Shown piece after piece: positions 56,049 through 64,000 of a stretch of DNA of 64,000 bases. The translations under genes were made by a program, and so were the position numbers. Origin of the DNA: Bacteroidota bacterium (GTDB lineage Bacteria; Bacteroidota; JABWAT01); assembly GCA_020161835.1 (NCBI GenBank), contig JAIUNL010000002.1, positions 280,417-344,416 of the forward strand, in the 5' to 3' direction. The notes beneath the pieces were generated by a model that did no database searches, was not told the DNA's origin, and saw only the letters and a list, made by a program, of their open reading frames with translations. Numbering within the stretch: position 1 is the stretch's first letter; each line of letters opens with the position of its first letter.

Positions 56049-56373
56049 AATGAGTCCAGATTTTATTTATACAAAATACTTTAAACGCAAAGGAAACAAA
56101 GTAAAAGCAAAGAACGCAAAAGGAAGAAGACAGTTTTTAAGTTTTTAAACTTTAGATTCCCCTCCTTTTTTAAAGGAGGGGCTAGGGGTGGTTTGGCTGT
56201 TTTTGAGAAATTAATACGAAAAACCACCCCATCACGGGCACTTCGACTCCGCTCAGTGACCGTGACATAACTACCAAATGGAAAAGAATTAATCTACTAC
56301 CTACTACCTACTGACTACTATCTACTTACCACTTATAACTTATAACTTGTCACTTGTAACTTGCCACTTACAA
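56049..56373. repeat. 325-bp repeat-rich spacer upstream of purB
   Basis: No gene seen. It contains CGCAAAGGAAACAAAG-type sequence (about 56086), a CCCCTCCTTTTTTAAAGGAGGGG hairpin followed by CTAGGGGTGGTTT (56159-56196), AAACCACCCC (56221-56230), a palindrome TCACGG...CCGTGA around the CTTCGACTCCGCTCAGTG repeat (56232-56265), and a tract of degenerate ACTTATAACTTGTCACTT units (about 56320-56370). The purB promoter must lie here too. Confidence 0.65.
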
Positions 56374-57561
56374 CTACTTCTTCCCCAGCACCACGGTTCT
56401 TTTAATTTCTTTTCCGTCACGGATGATGGAAAGATCCAGTTTATCACCAGGTCTGGAATCAGCAATGAAAATCTGAAGATCACGATCCGTTTTAATTGAC
56501 ATGGTGTTGATTTTGGTGATCACATCGGCAGGCTGAACGTCTGACTCTGCGGCCGGACTTCCCTTTTCGACATCAACAACGACAACACCACCCTGATCCT
56601 GTATCTTAAAATATTTGGCGACTACCGGGTCGAGATTCTGAACTTTCAAACCTGACCAGAAAGCACGGTCAACTTTACCGTTTTTCTTGAGTTCTTCAAC
56701 AATTTGCTTAACCCGGTTGATTGAAATCGAAAACCCGAGTCCGATATTTCCTGAGCTGTACTGATTTCCGGTGTAGATAAAACTGTTTACCCCGATAACT
56801 TCACCCAGTGCATTGCAAAGAGGTCCGCCGGAATTACCCGAGTTAATGGCGGCATCAGTTTGAATCATATCCCGGTAAACCCGGTTTTCCATCGGGGAAA
56901 AATTAAGTCCAACATTTGAAATCACGCCAACTGTAACGGTTGGTTTGTCGTTAATTTCGAAAAGTCCGAAGGGATTACCCAAAGCAATTACCCATTCACC
57001 AATCATAACCTGATCAGAATTACCAAGTTTCAGGTAAGGAAACTCTTCACCTTTGATTTTGATGAGGGCAATATCTGAAATGTAATCGGCACCGATGATT
57101 TCGGCATCGTACTTTTTCCCGCCAGCCATGGTGACGATGATTTTCGATGCGTTACCGGCTACGTGAAAATTGGTGAGAATATATCCATCAGAAGAAATCA
57201 GGAAGCCAGAGCCAAGTCCTTTAACTTCCTGTTTGTAAGACCGGTTTCCGAAAAATTGCTGAAACCACGGATCGTTTCTAAACATTTCGGCGAAAGGATC
57301 ACGGTATTCACGGATTTCGGTAACATTGATTCCAACAACTGCAGGACTGATGGTCCTTACCGCTTCGGTAATCACATTTCTGCGGGATAAAGTAACAGCC
57401 TGATTCAGACTGTCAAGAAGTTCGGTGGTTTGCTGGATATTGAGAACAGAAGGACCTGACTGGGCAGAAGGAGTTCCTTCAGGATTCCCTGTGCAGGCAA
57501 AAAGCAGAAGAAGACTGGTTAGTCCGATCATAGAATATTTACTCCGAGTTGAATTCATCAT
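56374..57561 (-). CDS. HtrA/Deg-family serine protease lipoprotein with one PDZ domain
   Basis: 395 residues. A lipobox (LLFAC, near 23) suggests membrane anchoring. The trypsin-like domain has His in TNFHVAG, Asp in SDIALIK and Ser in NSGNSGGPL, all catalytic. A single PDZ domain follows (about 295-390, GGVVVVDVEKGSPAAESDVQ). It is a quality-control protease of the envelope, DegS-like in having one PDZ. Two adjacent ATG codons occur at 57561 and 57558. It is monocistronic or follows fsa 37 bases upstream. Confidence 0.93.
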   Translation of the reverse strand: MMNSTRSKYSMIGLTSLLLLFACTGNPEGTPSAQSGPSVLNIQQTTELLDSLNQAVTLSRRNVITEAVRTISPAVVGINVTEIREYRDPFAEMFRNDPWFQQFFGNRSYKQEVKGLGSGFLISSDGYILTNFHVAGNASKIIVTMAGGKKYDAEIIGADYISDIALIKIKGEEFPYLKLGNSDQVMIGEWVIALGNPFGLFEINDKPTVTVGVISNVGLNFSPMENRVYRDMIQTDAAINSGNSGGPLCNALGEVIGVNSFIYTGNQYSSGNIGLGFSISINRVKQIVEELKKNGKVDRAFWSGLKVQNLDPVVAKYFKIQDQGGVVVVDVEKGSPAAESDVQPADVITKINTMSIKTDRDLQIFIADSRPGDKLDLSIIRDGKEIKRTVVLGKK

Positions 57562-57598
57562 CGCTTATGTCGTATTTGATGAACAGATTGTTCGAAGT

Positions 57599-58243
57599 TT
57601 ACTTGTTTTTGTTCCAGTCTTTCAGGAACCGCTCAATTCCGGCATCGGTAAGCGGGTGCTTGACGAGCTGGTCAAAAACTTTAAATGGCATCGTTGCAAC
57701 ATCAGCACCGATGAGGGCTGCATCCACAATGTGAAGCGGATGTCGGACGGAAGCAACAAGCACTTCAGTTCCGAAATTATAATTACGGTAAATGGTGACG
57801 ATCTGTTCGATGAGCTGCATGCCGTTCTGGGCAATGTCATCAAGCCGTCCGACAAAAGGAGAAATAAAAGTAGCACCGGCTTTGGCAGCAAGAAGTGCCT
57901 GGGCTGGTGAGAAACAAAGGGTAACGTTGACCATATTGCCATTATCTGTGATGGCTTTGCAGGCTTTGAGTCCGTCTTTGGTAAGCGGAACTTTGATGGT
58001 CACGTTGGGTGCAATTTTGAGCAGGTCTTCGGCTTCGGCCATCATGCCGGCGAAATCCAGGGAAATCACTTCAGCGGAAACAGGACCGGGAACGATTTTA
58101 CAGATTTCGGCAATGTGGCCTTTGAAATCCTTCACGCCTTCAGCAGAAACCAAAGAAGGATTGGTGGTTACACCATCGAGAATTCCAAGACTTGCAGCTT
58201 CCCTGATTTCGTTCAGATTAGCGGTATCGATGAAAAATTTCAC
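57599..58243 (-). CDS. fsa: Fructose-6-phosphate aldolase/small transaldolase
   Basis: 214 residues, the short transaldolase/FSA length. The N-terminus [20 protein letters not shown] then DGVTTNPSL, and the Schiff-base Lys84 in [12 protein letters not shown], are diagnostic. The start is the GTG at 58243 with AGGAG nine bases upstream; the longer open frame to 58315 runs into the SRP RNA gene and is rejected. Members act as transaldolase in the pentose pathway or as fructose-6-P aldolase; which applies is not resolvable here. Confidence 0.93.
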   Translation of the reverse strand: MKFFIDTANLNEIREAASLGILDGVTTNPSLVSAEGVKDFKGHIAEICKIVPGPVSAEVISLDFAGMMAEAEDLLKIAPNVTIKVPLTKDGLKACKAITDNGNMVNVTLCFSPAQALLAAKAGATFISPFVGRLDDIAQNGMQLIEQIVTIYRNYNFGTEVLVASVRHPLHIVDAALIGADVATMPFKVFDQLVKHPLTDAGIERFLKDWNKNK

Positions 58244-58287
58244 GGGAAAATCTCCTGTTTTTGTATCCCAAACCTGCTGAAATAAAA

Positions 58288-58398
58288 ATTCCTGAAGTAA
58301 GCGACCCCGTATCACCCGATTCTTCTACCTGCCGTTGCTTCCTTCCGGACCTGGCGGAGTTCGGTGTGTCCTCGTCGTACAGGACTTACTCCAGGAAT
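58288..58398 (-). ncRNA. ffs: Small signal recognition particle RNA (4.5S type)
   Basis: On the minus strand the conserved apical core AGGTCCGGAAGGAAGCA is present (about 58335-58355). The ends pair as ATTCCTG-g-AGTAAG with CTTACT-t-CAGGAAT, giving a closed ~111-nt hairpin. This is the small bacterial SRP RNA without Alu domain. It lies 44 bases upstream of fsa on the same strand. Confidence 0.95.
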
Positions 58399-58400
58399 CT

Positions 58401-58431
58401 TAAAGGTAAGTGATTTTCGGAATGGATTCAA
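58401..58431 (-). promoter_or_regulatory. Possible Bacteroidota-type promoter of the SRP RNA
   Basis: On the minus strand TTG (58429-58431), 20 bases, then TACCTTTA (58401-58408) resemble the phylum's TTTG-N19-TAnnTTTG promoter, and the -7 box ends only a few bases before the predicted RNA start. Confidence 0.45.
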
Positions 58432-58957
58432 TTTTGGGAAGATTTTTTTGAAGGACGGGGATTGTTCTCCCGCTGATTGCACGGATTTACACGGATGAAA
58501 ATACGGTTTTAACCCAAGCTAAAGCACGGGTCCTTCGAACAGGGATATTCAGGATGGGCAGGATAATCGGGGAGGCATAAGGCGTAAGGTGTAAGGCTAA
58601 AGGGTAATTATGAAATGAGTCATTCTGAAATTTGTCATCCTGAGTGATTTTGCCCCTGGGCAAAATTGTATCGAAGGACGACAAATTTTTCTGCAGAATG
58701 TTGATGAGATACAAAATTCGGGTTGTCTTTCAACCCCAGAGGGGTGACCTCTTGGTAGAAAAACGACACCTACCCATCTCACCACCCAGCCACAAATTCC
58801 ATAATATTTTCGCACTTTTTTTGGCAGAATCAGAATTTCAACTTAACACAATGTTCAGCTTATGTCGGTTTTAAAAAAGATTACAAATTTGCAGCCAGGG
58901 TTCTTTTCGGGTCAGTCGGATCTTGTCTAAATGTTAAAACTATTTTCTGCCCAAGAG
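58432..58957. repeat. ~525-bp repeat-rich spacer
   Basis: No gene seen. It contains GTCATCCTGAGTG, an ATTTTGCCC/GGGCAAAAT palindrome and CGAAGGACGACAAATTT (about 58635-58688), the inverse of the sucD-ndk repeat. At 58735-58765 is CAACCCCAGAGGGGTGACCT then CTTGGTAGAAAA, a type common between genes in this phylum. A second minor tract AGGCATAAGGCGTAAGGTGTAAGG lies at 58573-58596. Confidence 0.6.
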
Positions 58958-59416
58958 TTATTTTGAATATATAATTGCCATGTGTTTTATCAGTGCTCTC
59001 TTCATGAGTTTAGAAATTGGTGTTAATATCAACCAACCCAATATACCTTTTGGATACATAGTAATCATTCTTGAAATTTTTGTTTCATCTGAAACAACTT
59101 GAAATTCAATAGTCTCAATAAAATGGGAGGCCAGGTATTTAAGTGGAGGACTAAAATCAGTAAATTTCAGTGCTATTCTATTAAAAATATCCCATTCAAT
59201 TATTTCTTCAATATATGATGAGTTGTCGTCACTGATTACCCTTATTTTTGACCCAACTATTTCATTAGTTCTTATTTCAAAAATGGCTTTTTTGATTCCA
59301 GGTATTATTGCATATCCTCTGAATTTAGACCACTGATTAGTATCAAGAATATACTCACCTATTTCTTTGGATGACATTTTGGTTCGAAAGTTGGTTTTAA
59401 TCTGAATAGTCATCAT
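58958..59416 (-). CDS. SRPBCC (START-like) family protein
   Basis: 152 residues fitting the polyketide-cyclase/SRPBCC helix-grip fold: NTNQWSKFRGYAIIPGIKKA-like start, WDIFNRIALKFTDFSPP centre, and a C-terminal helix GWLILTPISKLMKRALIKH. Members bind hydrophobic ligands. It starts nine bases after the NDH-2 stop, so they form an operon. Codon use is visibly AT-richer than most of the window. Confidence 0.78.
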   Translation of the reverse strand: MMTIQIKTNFRTKMSSKEIGEYILDTNQWSKFRGYAIIPGIKKAIFEIRTNEIVGSKIRVISDDNSSYIEEIIEWDIFNRIALKFTDFSPPLKYLASHFIETIEFQVVSDETKISRMITMYPKGILGWLILTPISKLMKRALIKHMAIIYSK

Positions 59417-59425
59417 ATATTTCTA

Positions 59426-60694
59426 TTAAATGTTTTTTGATTTACTTTTTTCCTTGTTGGATGTCAGAATAAGCCGTAATGAGCTGTCTTTGGTGATATA
59501 GTTCCAGGCCCAATTCACAAAAATGATAAGCTTATTTTTCACAGAAAGGATAAGCATTAAATGAAGAAACATCCAAACAACCCAGGCAAAGTAGCCTTTA
59601 AAATTAATAAAGGGCAGGTCAACAACTGCTTTGTTGCGGCCAATCGTTGCCATTGTGCCCAGGTCGTAATATTCGTATTCTGTTAACGGTTCTCCTTGAC
59701 TCATTTTTGAAATATTCTTTGCCAATAGTTTTGCCTGATTAATAGCAACGTTTGCAACTTGGGGATGTCCTTTCGGATATTTTGGTGTTGTCATGAGCGC
59801 AATGTCACCGACCGCATAAATATTTTCATATCCTTGAACCTGATTAAACCTATTGACCAGTAAGCGATTTGTTGAGGTCCAGCAACTTTCAGACAATCCA
59901 TCAGTTTTATTTCCTGTAACCCCTGCTGCCCAAATCAGTGTCGAAACAGGTATGATTACACCATTCGAGAGAGTGGCAAACTTTCCATCATAGTCTTTTA
60001 CAAAAGTTTCCGTTATAATTTTTACATCCAACTGCTGCAAATAGGTAAAGGATGATTTCCTGGCAAGTTCACTCATATTATTAAGCGTGTTCTTGCTTCC
60101 CTCAATTAGATAAATTGAAAACCGGGAAAAATCAATACCAGGATAATCCTTAGGTAATATGTATCGTTTTATTTCTGCAAATGCACCCGCCAATTCAACT
60201 CCGGTTGGACCTGCGCCTACAATCACCAGATTCAGTAAATGTTGTTTTTCCTGTTCATCCGAACTTAATATTTTTTCAAAAACAGTGATGATGTGATTTC
60301 GGATTTCAATCGCATCATAAGTTGTTTTTAGAGTGAAAGCATATTTTTCAATTGATGAATTGTTAAAAAAATTAGTCTTGCAGCCAGTGGCGATAATCAA
60401 ATAGTCGTAATCGAAAGCACCAATGTTCGTTTCTAATTTATTTTCTGTGGGATTAATCTTTTGTGCATCCGCCAGGCGAATTTGGGTTGATGGCGATTTA
60501 TTAAAAATATGACGCAGTGGGAATGAAATACTTGATGGTTCAAGTTGAGAGGTGGCGACCTGATAAAAAAGGGGCTGAAACTGATGGTGATTCAAACGGT
60601 CCAACAACAGGACATCAAACCTTTTTTTATCTAACTGTTTAACAAGGTGCAACCCTGCAAAACCTCCGCCGATGATAATTATTTTCTTTTTCAT
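59426..60694 (-). CDS. ndh: Type II NADH dehydrogenase (NDH-2)
   Basis: 422 residues. FAD-binding GGGFAGL (9-15) and the second NAD-binding motif VIVGAGPTGVELAG (about 155-168) are present, with AVGDIA near 295 and C-terminal hydrophobic helices (WMFLHLMLILSVKNKLII) for membrane attachment. It oxidises NADH and reduces quinone without pumping protons, which could feed the cbb3 chain via other carriers. It is in an AT-rich block with the SRPBCC protein and FMN reductase. Confidence 0.92.
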   Translation of the reverse strand: MKKKIIIIGGGFAGLHLVKQLDKKRFDVLLLDRLNHHQFQPLFYQVATSQLEPSSISFPLRHIFNKSPSTQIRLADAQKINPTENKLETNIGAFDYDYLIIATGCKTNFFNNSSIEKYAFTLKTTYDAIEIRNHIITVFEKILSSDEQEKQHLLNLVIVGAGPTGVELAGAFAEIKRYILPKDYPGIDFSRFSIYLIEGSKNTLNNMSELARKSSFTYLQQLDVKIITETFVKDYDGKFATLSNGVIIPVSTLIWAAGVTGNKTDGLSESCWTSTNRLLVNRFNQVQGYENIYAVGDIALMTTPKYPKGHPQVANVAINQAKLLAKNISKMSQGEPLTEYEYYDLGTMATIGRNKAVVDLPFINFKGYFAWVVWMFLHLMLILSVKNKLIIFVNWAWNYITKDSSLRLILTSNKEKSKSKNI

Positions 60695-60855
60695 TTATAT
60701 ATGGGTCTGTTTAAATGTGAAAAACTTGGGTTGAAGTGTTAATGTTAAATGAAACCGGTTATTCTTTGGGCAAAAATCCAATTTAGAATTCTTGAGTTTC
60801 TCTTTACAGGCAGGCAAAATACAGTTTCAACTACTGACTCTTCCCTTTTTTTTGG

Positions 60856-61395
60856 CTATTTGCTGTTTACTAAATTAATGAATGAGTTAATAAATTCACC
60901 CAACTGTCTTTGGGTATTAATGTCAGATAAATGCCCTTGTTCATTAACTTTCCCTTTTATTCCCTGAATTAGCAAAGTAGTTTCGTGAGTAAATTTTGCC
61001 ATTGCGGTTTGCATAATAAGTTGCAACTCTTCATGTCCCTTTTGCCCACTTGCAGAAGCTGTAATTAATCCAGTTGGTTTGTTCATAAGAATTGTTGTTG
61101 CAATACACCATTCTATTGCATTTTTAAGTCCGCTTGGAATACTAAATACATATTCTGGTGTGCAAATAATCAGTCCATCAGCTTGTTCAATTCTATTTCT
61201 AAATTCAATTATTTGTTTGGGTGGATGGTTTTCTGAAAGTTCAGGGTCAAAATGAGGTAAAGTTTTTAGGTCGTTAAAAATTGTCAGGTTAAACTCATTT
61301 ACAGTCAAACTCCCAATAATTTCAACAAGTTGTAGATTTGCGGAATTTGTACGTGCACTTCCAATAATTGCTAAAATATTTTTCTTTTGGTTCAT
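60856..61395 (-). CDS. NAD(P)H-dependent FMN reductase-like protein
   Basis: 179 residues of the flavodoxin-like FMN reductase family: ILAIIGSARTNSANLQLVEI (phosphate loop) and IICTPEYVFSIPSGLKNAIE-like flavin loop. The G-S-x-R pattern is standard. It reduces flavins or quinones. Its ATG shares a base with the stop of a 30-codon reading frame (TAATG). A 161-base gap to NDH-2 shows no gene. Confidence 0.92.
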   Translation of the reverse strand: MNQKKNILAIIGSARTNSANLQLVEIIGSLTVNEFNLTIFNDLKTLPHFDPELSENHPPKQIIEFRNRIEQADGLIICTPEYVFSIPSGLKNAIEWCIATTILMNKPTGLITASASGQKGHEELQLIMQTAMAKFTHETTLLIQGIKGKVNEQGHLSDINTQRQLGEFINSFINLVNSK

Positions 61396-61487
61396 TAGTT
61401 TTCAGTTTGATTCATACGCGATGTAAGTGACGGTTCAACAACGTTAAACTCAAAATTTTGGACAACCCGTTTAATTTCTGATTTCAT
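61395..61487 (-). CDS. Possible 30-aa peptide or gene remnant upstream of FMN reductase
   Basis: ATG 61487 to TAA 61395, sharing a base with the FMN reductase ATG (TAATG). The peptide is MKSEIKRVVQNFEF... ending RMNQTEN and is not recognised. An in-frame stop lies six codons before the ATG. It may be a translational coupler, a leader peptide, or the tail of a decayed upstream gene. Confidence 0.3.
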   Translation of the reverse strand: MKSEIKRVVQNFEFNVVEPSLTSRMNQTEN

Positions 61488-61898
61488 TTCCAATAATAAA
61501 TCTCAAAGGGAACCTACGAACAAATATAGTTTTATGACTGGTGGGTATCAATTCCCTATAGGAAGCAGAAAGGAAAGTGCAAGAGTTTCACAGAACTTAT
61601 CCTATATCGAGTTACAAAATGAAAGTTGTTTGTCGTAAAAAGATCTCCAGGATAATAGCTAATTGTTAATCTAGCGACGCAAAGATTCCGTCCAGGATTC
61701 GTGACCGAACCTTGGAAGGAATGACATTGTTGAGGTTATAGAAGTGCCCTATAATTTTATGGAATCCCCATATCCCCATTTACCCTTCAAAACTCAACCG
61801 TTAACCTTCAAACCCACCTTCCTCCCGGTTCCGCCCATAATCCAACCGGTTCATCACAAAAAAATGGAAAATTTTCAAAAAAGCCGTATCATTATTTG
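61488..61898. other. 411-bp spacer before the LytS-type kinase
   Basis: No gene seen. An AT-rich left part (61488-61660) probably carries the promoter of the FMN reductase unit. TTCGTGACCGAACCTTGGAA at 61699-61718 repeats the element at 12896-12915. A tract of ACCTTCAAACCCACCTT-like sequence follows. Confidence 0.5.
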
Positions 61899-63005
61899 AT
61901 GGCAACACAACCTTTTCATATGACAATCAGCTGGCGTGATTTTCTGGCGTTTTCTGCCGGGATTGTGCTGCTTTTTCTTTTTTCCCTGTCGAGTTCCTGG
62001 GTGTATTACCTCGGAACCGGTGCTGAATTTGGCTGGATTCGATATCTGCTTGGGCGGACACCCAGTTTTGGGTTGTGGATCGTTTTCCTGCCGGCCTTAC
62101 TCTGGGTCATTGACCGGATTTTGAAATCCGGCATTTCTGCCCGTTCCCTTTTCCGGATCTTCTCATTCGGATTTGTCATTTCCATTATCCACCGGCTTCT
62201 TGCTTCCCTGCTGGGTTCTCTGCTAACTAATGAATCTTTGAGTTTTTCTGATTTTTTCACCGGAATGGATGCTTCAACCTTGTTTTCAATTTTGGCTTAT
62301 GTGCTCGACAGTTTTCTCATTTTTCTGCTGATTGCTGCAGCACGTCTTGTTCAAACCGGATTTATTGTTGCATCCCGTGCCAGAGAAGAAACGCTTCAAT
62401 TGGATAAAAACCTCGCTGATGCCCGGCTGAACAATCTTTCCATGCAGTTCCAGCCTCATTTTATTTTCAATGCGTTGCAGGGACTTTCGATGATGATTTA
62501 TAAAAATCCTGCATCGGCAGATTCTATGATCATGGCCCTGAGTGATTTGCTCAGAAAAAGTATGCAGATGTCATCCGCAACAAAGATTCCGTTTTATGAA
62601 GAACTAAACCTGGCCAATCGATATATGGATATTCAGGAAATCCGGTTTGGCGACCGGCTTACTTTCCAATTAACCATTGAACCTGAAACAGAGAAAGCCT
62701 GGTGTCCGCCGTTTTTACTTCAGCCCTTGCTTGAAAATGCAGTTAAACATGGCGTTGAAAAAGTAACCGGACCCGTTTTCATCTCCTTGAACGTAAAATT
62801 ATCAGGAGAAAACCTCGAACTGAATCTGTCCAATTCCATCCCCGACTATCCGGTCATAACCGAACCCGGTCTCGGACTCAGACTCATCAGGGAACGGCTG
62901 GAATTGCTTTATCATCAGAATTTCACCTTTACAACTCAACGTCAAAATCGAGTTTTTACCGTTTTCATTACTTTTCCTTCCGCAGAAAATGAGTTGCCGG
63001 AATGA
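61899..63005 (+). CDS. LytS/YehU-type sensor histidine kinase
   Basis: 368 residues: about four N-terminal membrane segments (to ~residue 145), a short coiled segment, then a His_kinase domain with QFQPHFIFNALQGL (phospho-His) and an ATPase domain with LLENAVKHGVEK and LGLRLIRERLELLY. No periplasmic sensor domain is visible. ATG 61899 follows a TTG in frame. It overlaps the LytTR regulator by ATGA, defining the cognate pair. Confidence 0.93.
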   Translation: MATQPFHMTISWRDFLAFSAGIVLLFLFSLSSSWVYYLGTGAEFGWIRYLLGRTPSFGLWIVFLPALLWVIDRILKSGISARSLFRIFSFGFVISIIHRLLASLLGSLLTNESLSFSDFFTGMDASTLFSILAYVLDSFLIFLLIAAARLVQTGFIVASRAREETLQLDKNLADARLNNLSMQFQPHFIFNALQGLSMMIYKNPASADSMIMALSDLLRKSMQMSSATKIPFYEELNLANRYMDIQEIRFGDRLTFQLTIEPETEKAWCPPFLLQPLLENAVKHGVEKVTGPVFISLNVKLSGENLELNLSNSIPDYPVITEPGLGLRLIRERLELLYHQNFTFTTQRQNRVFTVFITFPSAENELPE

Positions 63006-63718
63006 TTAAAGCCATTATCGTTGAGGATGAACCTCTCGCAGCCGAAAAACTGGATTTTTTCCTTCGTGATTTTCCCGGGATTCAGGTTGACGGCATTTTT
63101 TCAGATGCACTTTCTGCGCTGACTCACATCAACCAGAACCTGCCCGATCTCATTTTTCTGGATATTCAGCTTCCCGGAATTAACGGCATGGAACTCGCAA
63201 AGTCCCTTTCAACACTTCCGGTTTCTATCATTTTTACAACGGCATACGATCAGTTTGCAGTTGAGGCTTTCGATGTGAATGCCGTTGCTTACCTGCTGAA
63301 ACCCTTCGACCGGAACCGGTTTATTTCTGTGATGCTGAAAGCACTTCAGCGGTTTCCATCCAAAAATGAATCTGAACCGGCCTTTTCTGACCAATATCCG
63401 TTGAAATCCGGCGGGAAAATCCGTTTGATCACTTTATCTGATATTCTTTACATTCAGGCCGATCACAATGATGCAAAACTGGTGACCGCAACAGAAATTT
63501 ACCGTCAGCGGATCACGTTGTCTTCACTGGCCGAAGGGTTGCCTTCTTCCAGATTTATCCGTGTTCATAAGAGTTTTATCGTAAATAAAACGGCTATCCG
63601 GGAAATCGAACCCCTTCCGAACCACGAATTTATTCTGACTCTTTCTGGCGGAAAGAAAATCCCGACCGGACGCACCTACAAGGAATCACTCCATTTTCTT
63701 CCCGGCATCCCAAAGTAA
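63002..63718 (+). CDS. LytTR-family response regulator
   Basis: 238 residues. Receiver domain with D54 (LIFLDIQLPGING) and Lys in YLLKPF, then a LytTR DNA-binding domain (about 135-235, IRLITLSDILYIQADHNDAK and RFIRVHKSFIVNK). It binds direct repeats upstream of target genes. ATG overlaps the kinase stop. Its targets are unknown; the adjacent FG-GAP protein gene is one candidate. Confidence 0.95.
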   Translation: MIKAIIVEDEPLAAEKLDFFLRDFPGIQVDGIFSDALSALTHINQNLPDLIFLDIQLPGINGMELAKSLSTLPVSIIFTTAYDQFAVEAFDVNAVAYLLKPFDRNRFISVMLKALQRFPSKNESEPAFSDQYPLKSGGKIRLITLSDILYIQADHNDAKLVTATEIYRQRITLSSLAEGLPSSRFIRVHKSFIVNKTAIREIEPLPNHEFILTLSGGKKIPTGRTYKESLHFLPGIPK

Positions 63719-63809
63719 CCGTCCGTTTATCCCGCTTTCCCTGCAGTTCATCCCACCCGCCTGAAAAGTGCCGGTTTCTGTCTCCATTTTTGAAAAAACA
63801 GGAGATCAC

Positions 63810-64000
63810 ATGCTAACACTTGCTACACTTTTATTTTTGCAAACATCACTTTTCACTCCCGTTACCACCGGGCCCGTGGTCACCAACGGCGGCGATTCCC
63901 GTTCAGTCAACTGGTTTGATTTTGATAGGGATTCTGATCTGGATCTGTTTATTTCAAATGGAAAAAAAGGGGGTGAAAATAACTTTTTCTATCTGAATAA
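63810..64000 (+). CDS. FG-GAP/VCBS repeat protein, N-terminal fragment
   Basis: The gene starts at ATG 63810 with GGAG six bases upstream and runs off the window. After a short hydrophobic signal (LTLATLLFLQTSLF) comes SVNWFDFDRDSDLDLFISNG, the calcium-binding DxDxDxDxDL pattern of FG-GAP/VCBS repeats. These build extracellular beta-propellers. Only 63 codons are visible. Confidence 0.82.
   Translation, partial: MLTLATLLFLQTSLFTPVTTGPVVTNGGDSRSVNWFDFDRDSDLDLFISNGKKGGENNFFYLN

Noticed and set aside
58243..58315. N-terminal extension of the transaldolase gene
   Set aside because: The extended frame would run into the SRP RNA gene, and the family N-terminus begins at the GTG with a good AGGAG.
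1..64000. tRNA, 16S/23S/5S rRNA, CRISPR array or insertion sequence with transposase
   Set aside because: I looked for T-loop-like sequences, regular spacer repeats and transposase motifs on both strands and saw none.

Overview
The window looks like a chromosomal segment from a Gram-negative member of the Bacteroidota/Ignavibacteriota (FCB) group. Support comes from a GWxTD-domain protein, a PorV/PorQ-type outer-membrane protein, the C-terminus of a Bacteroidetes-type M49 dipeptidyl peptidase, a NamZ (DUF1343) lipoprotein, a LytS/LytTR pair and a large PKD-repeat exported protein. Unlike core Bacteroidia, many starts have clear GGAG/AGGAG Shine-Dalgarno sequences, and there is a GlnE, so an early-branching lineage of the group is my inference. 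I found no tRNA, no 16S/23S/5S rRNA, no CRISPR array and no transposase; the only RNA gene is the small SRP RNA.

Layout. 0-9 kb: end of a peptidase gene, apaG, a stand-alone receiver domain, a CoA-pyrophosphatase-like NUDIX protein, glnE coupled to an endonuclease/exonuclease/phosphatase protein, an SLC45-like sugar transporter and a PorV-like barrel. 8.9-9.5 kb: a GxxExxY nuclease-fold gene between inverted A/G-rich repeats. 9.5-19.3 kb: a fatty-acid degradation region on the minus strand (MFS exporter, cob(I)alamin adenosyltransferase, acyl-CoA ligase, FadN-like bifunctional enzyme, thiolase, acyl-CoA dehydrogenase), with a second acyl-CoA ligase divergent to it. The FadN gene is split by a -1 frameshift at a perfect A AAA AAG heptamer, the most interesting feature I found. 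21-31 kb: a 12-PKD protein, an EamA transporter, an M2 peptidase, a cyclophilin lipoprotein and a small lipoprotein.

31-40 kb: the complete cbb3 oxidase locus (ccoN-O-Q-P, terminator, then ccoG-fixH-ccoI-ccoS-creD), including a 51-codon ccoQ and a short one-heme CcoP. 40-46 kb: a TlpA-like protein, then a tight five-gene operon (FAH-family enzyme, LytM peptidase, GWxTD lipoprotein, SDR, BFD-like ferredoxin). 46-56 kb: a NUDIX protein and NamZ, then a long co-directional run purB-purC-psd-pssA-purS-purQ-lipoprotein-tatA-gatA-sucD-ndk joining purine, phospholipid, export, translation and TCA genes, closed by a terminator. 56-58.4 kb: an HtrA-type protease, a transaldolase-like protein and SRP RNA. 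58.9-61.5 kb: a visibly AT-richer block (SRPBCC protein, NDH-2, FMN reductase), possibly acquired. 61.9-64 kb: a LytS-type kinase coupled to a LytTR regulator, and the start of an FG-GAP/VCBS protein.

Intergenic spaces at gene ends carry several families of palindromic repeats, some doubling as terminators. Metabolically the window suggests a microaerobically respiring heterotroph that oxidises fatty acids and feeds electrons through NDH-2 and the high-affinity cbb3 oxidase.
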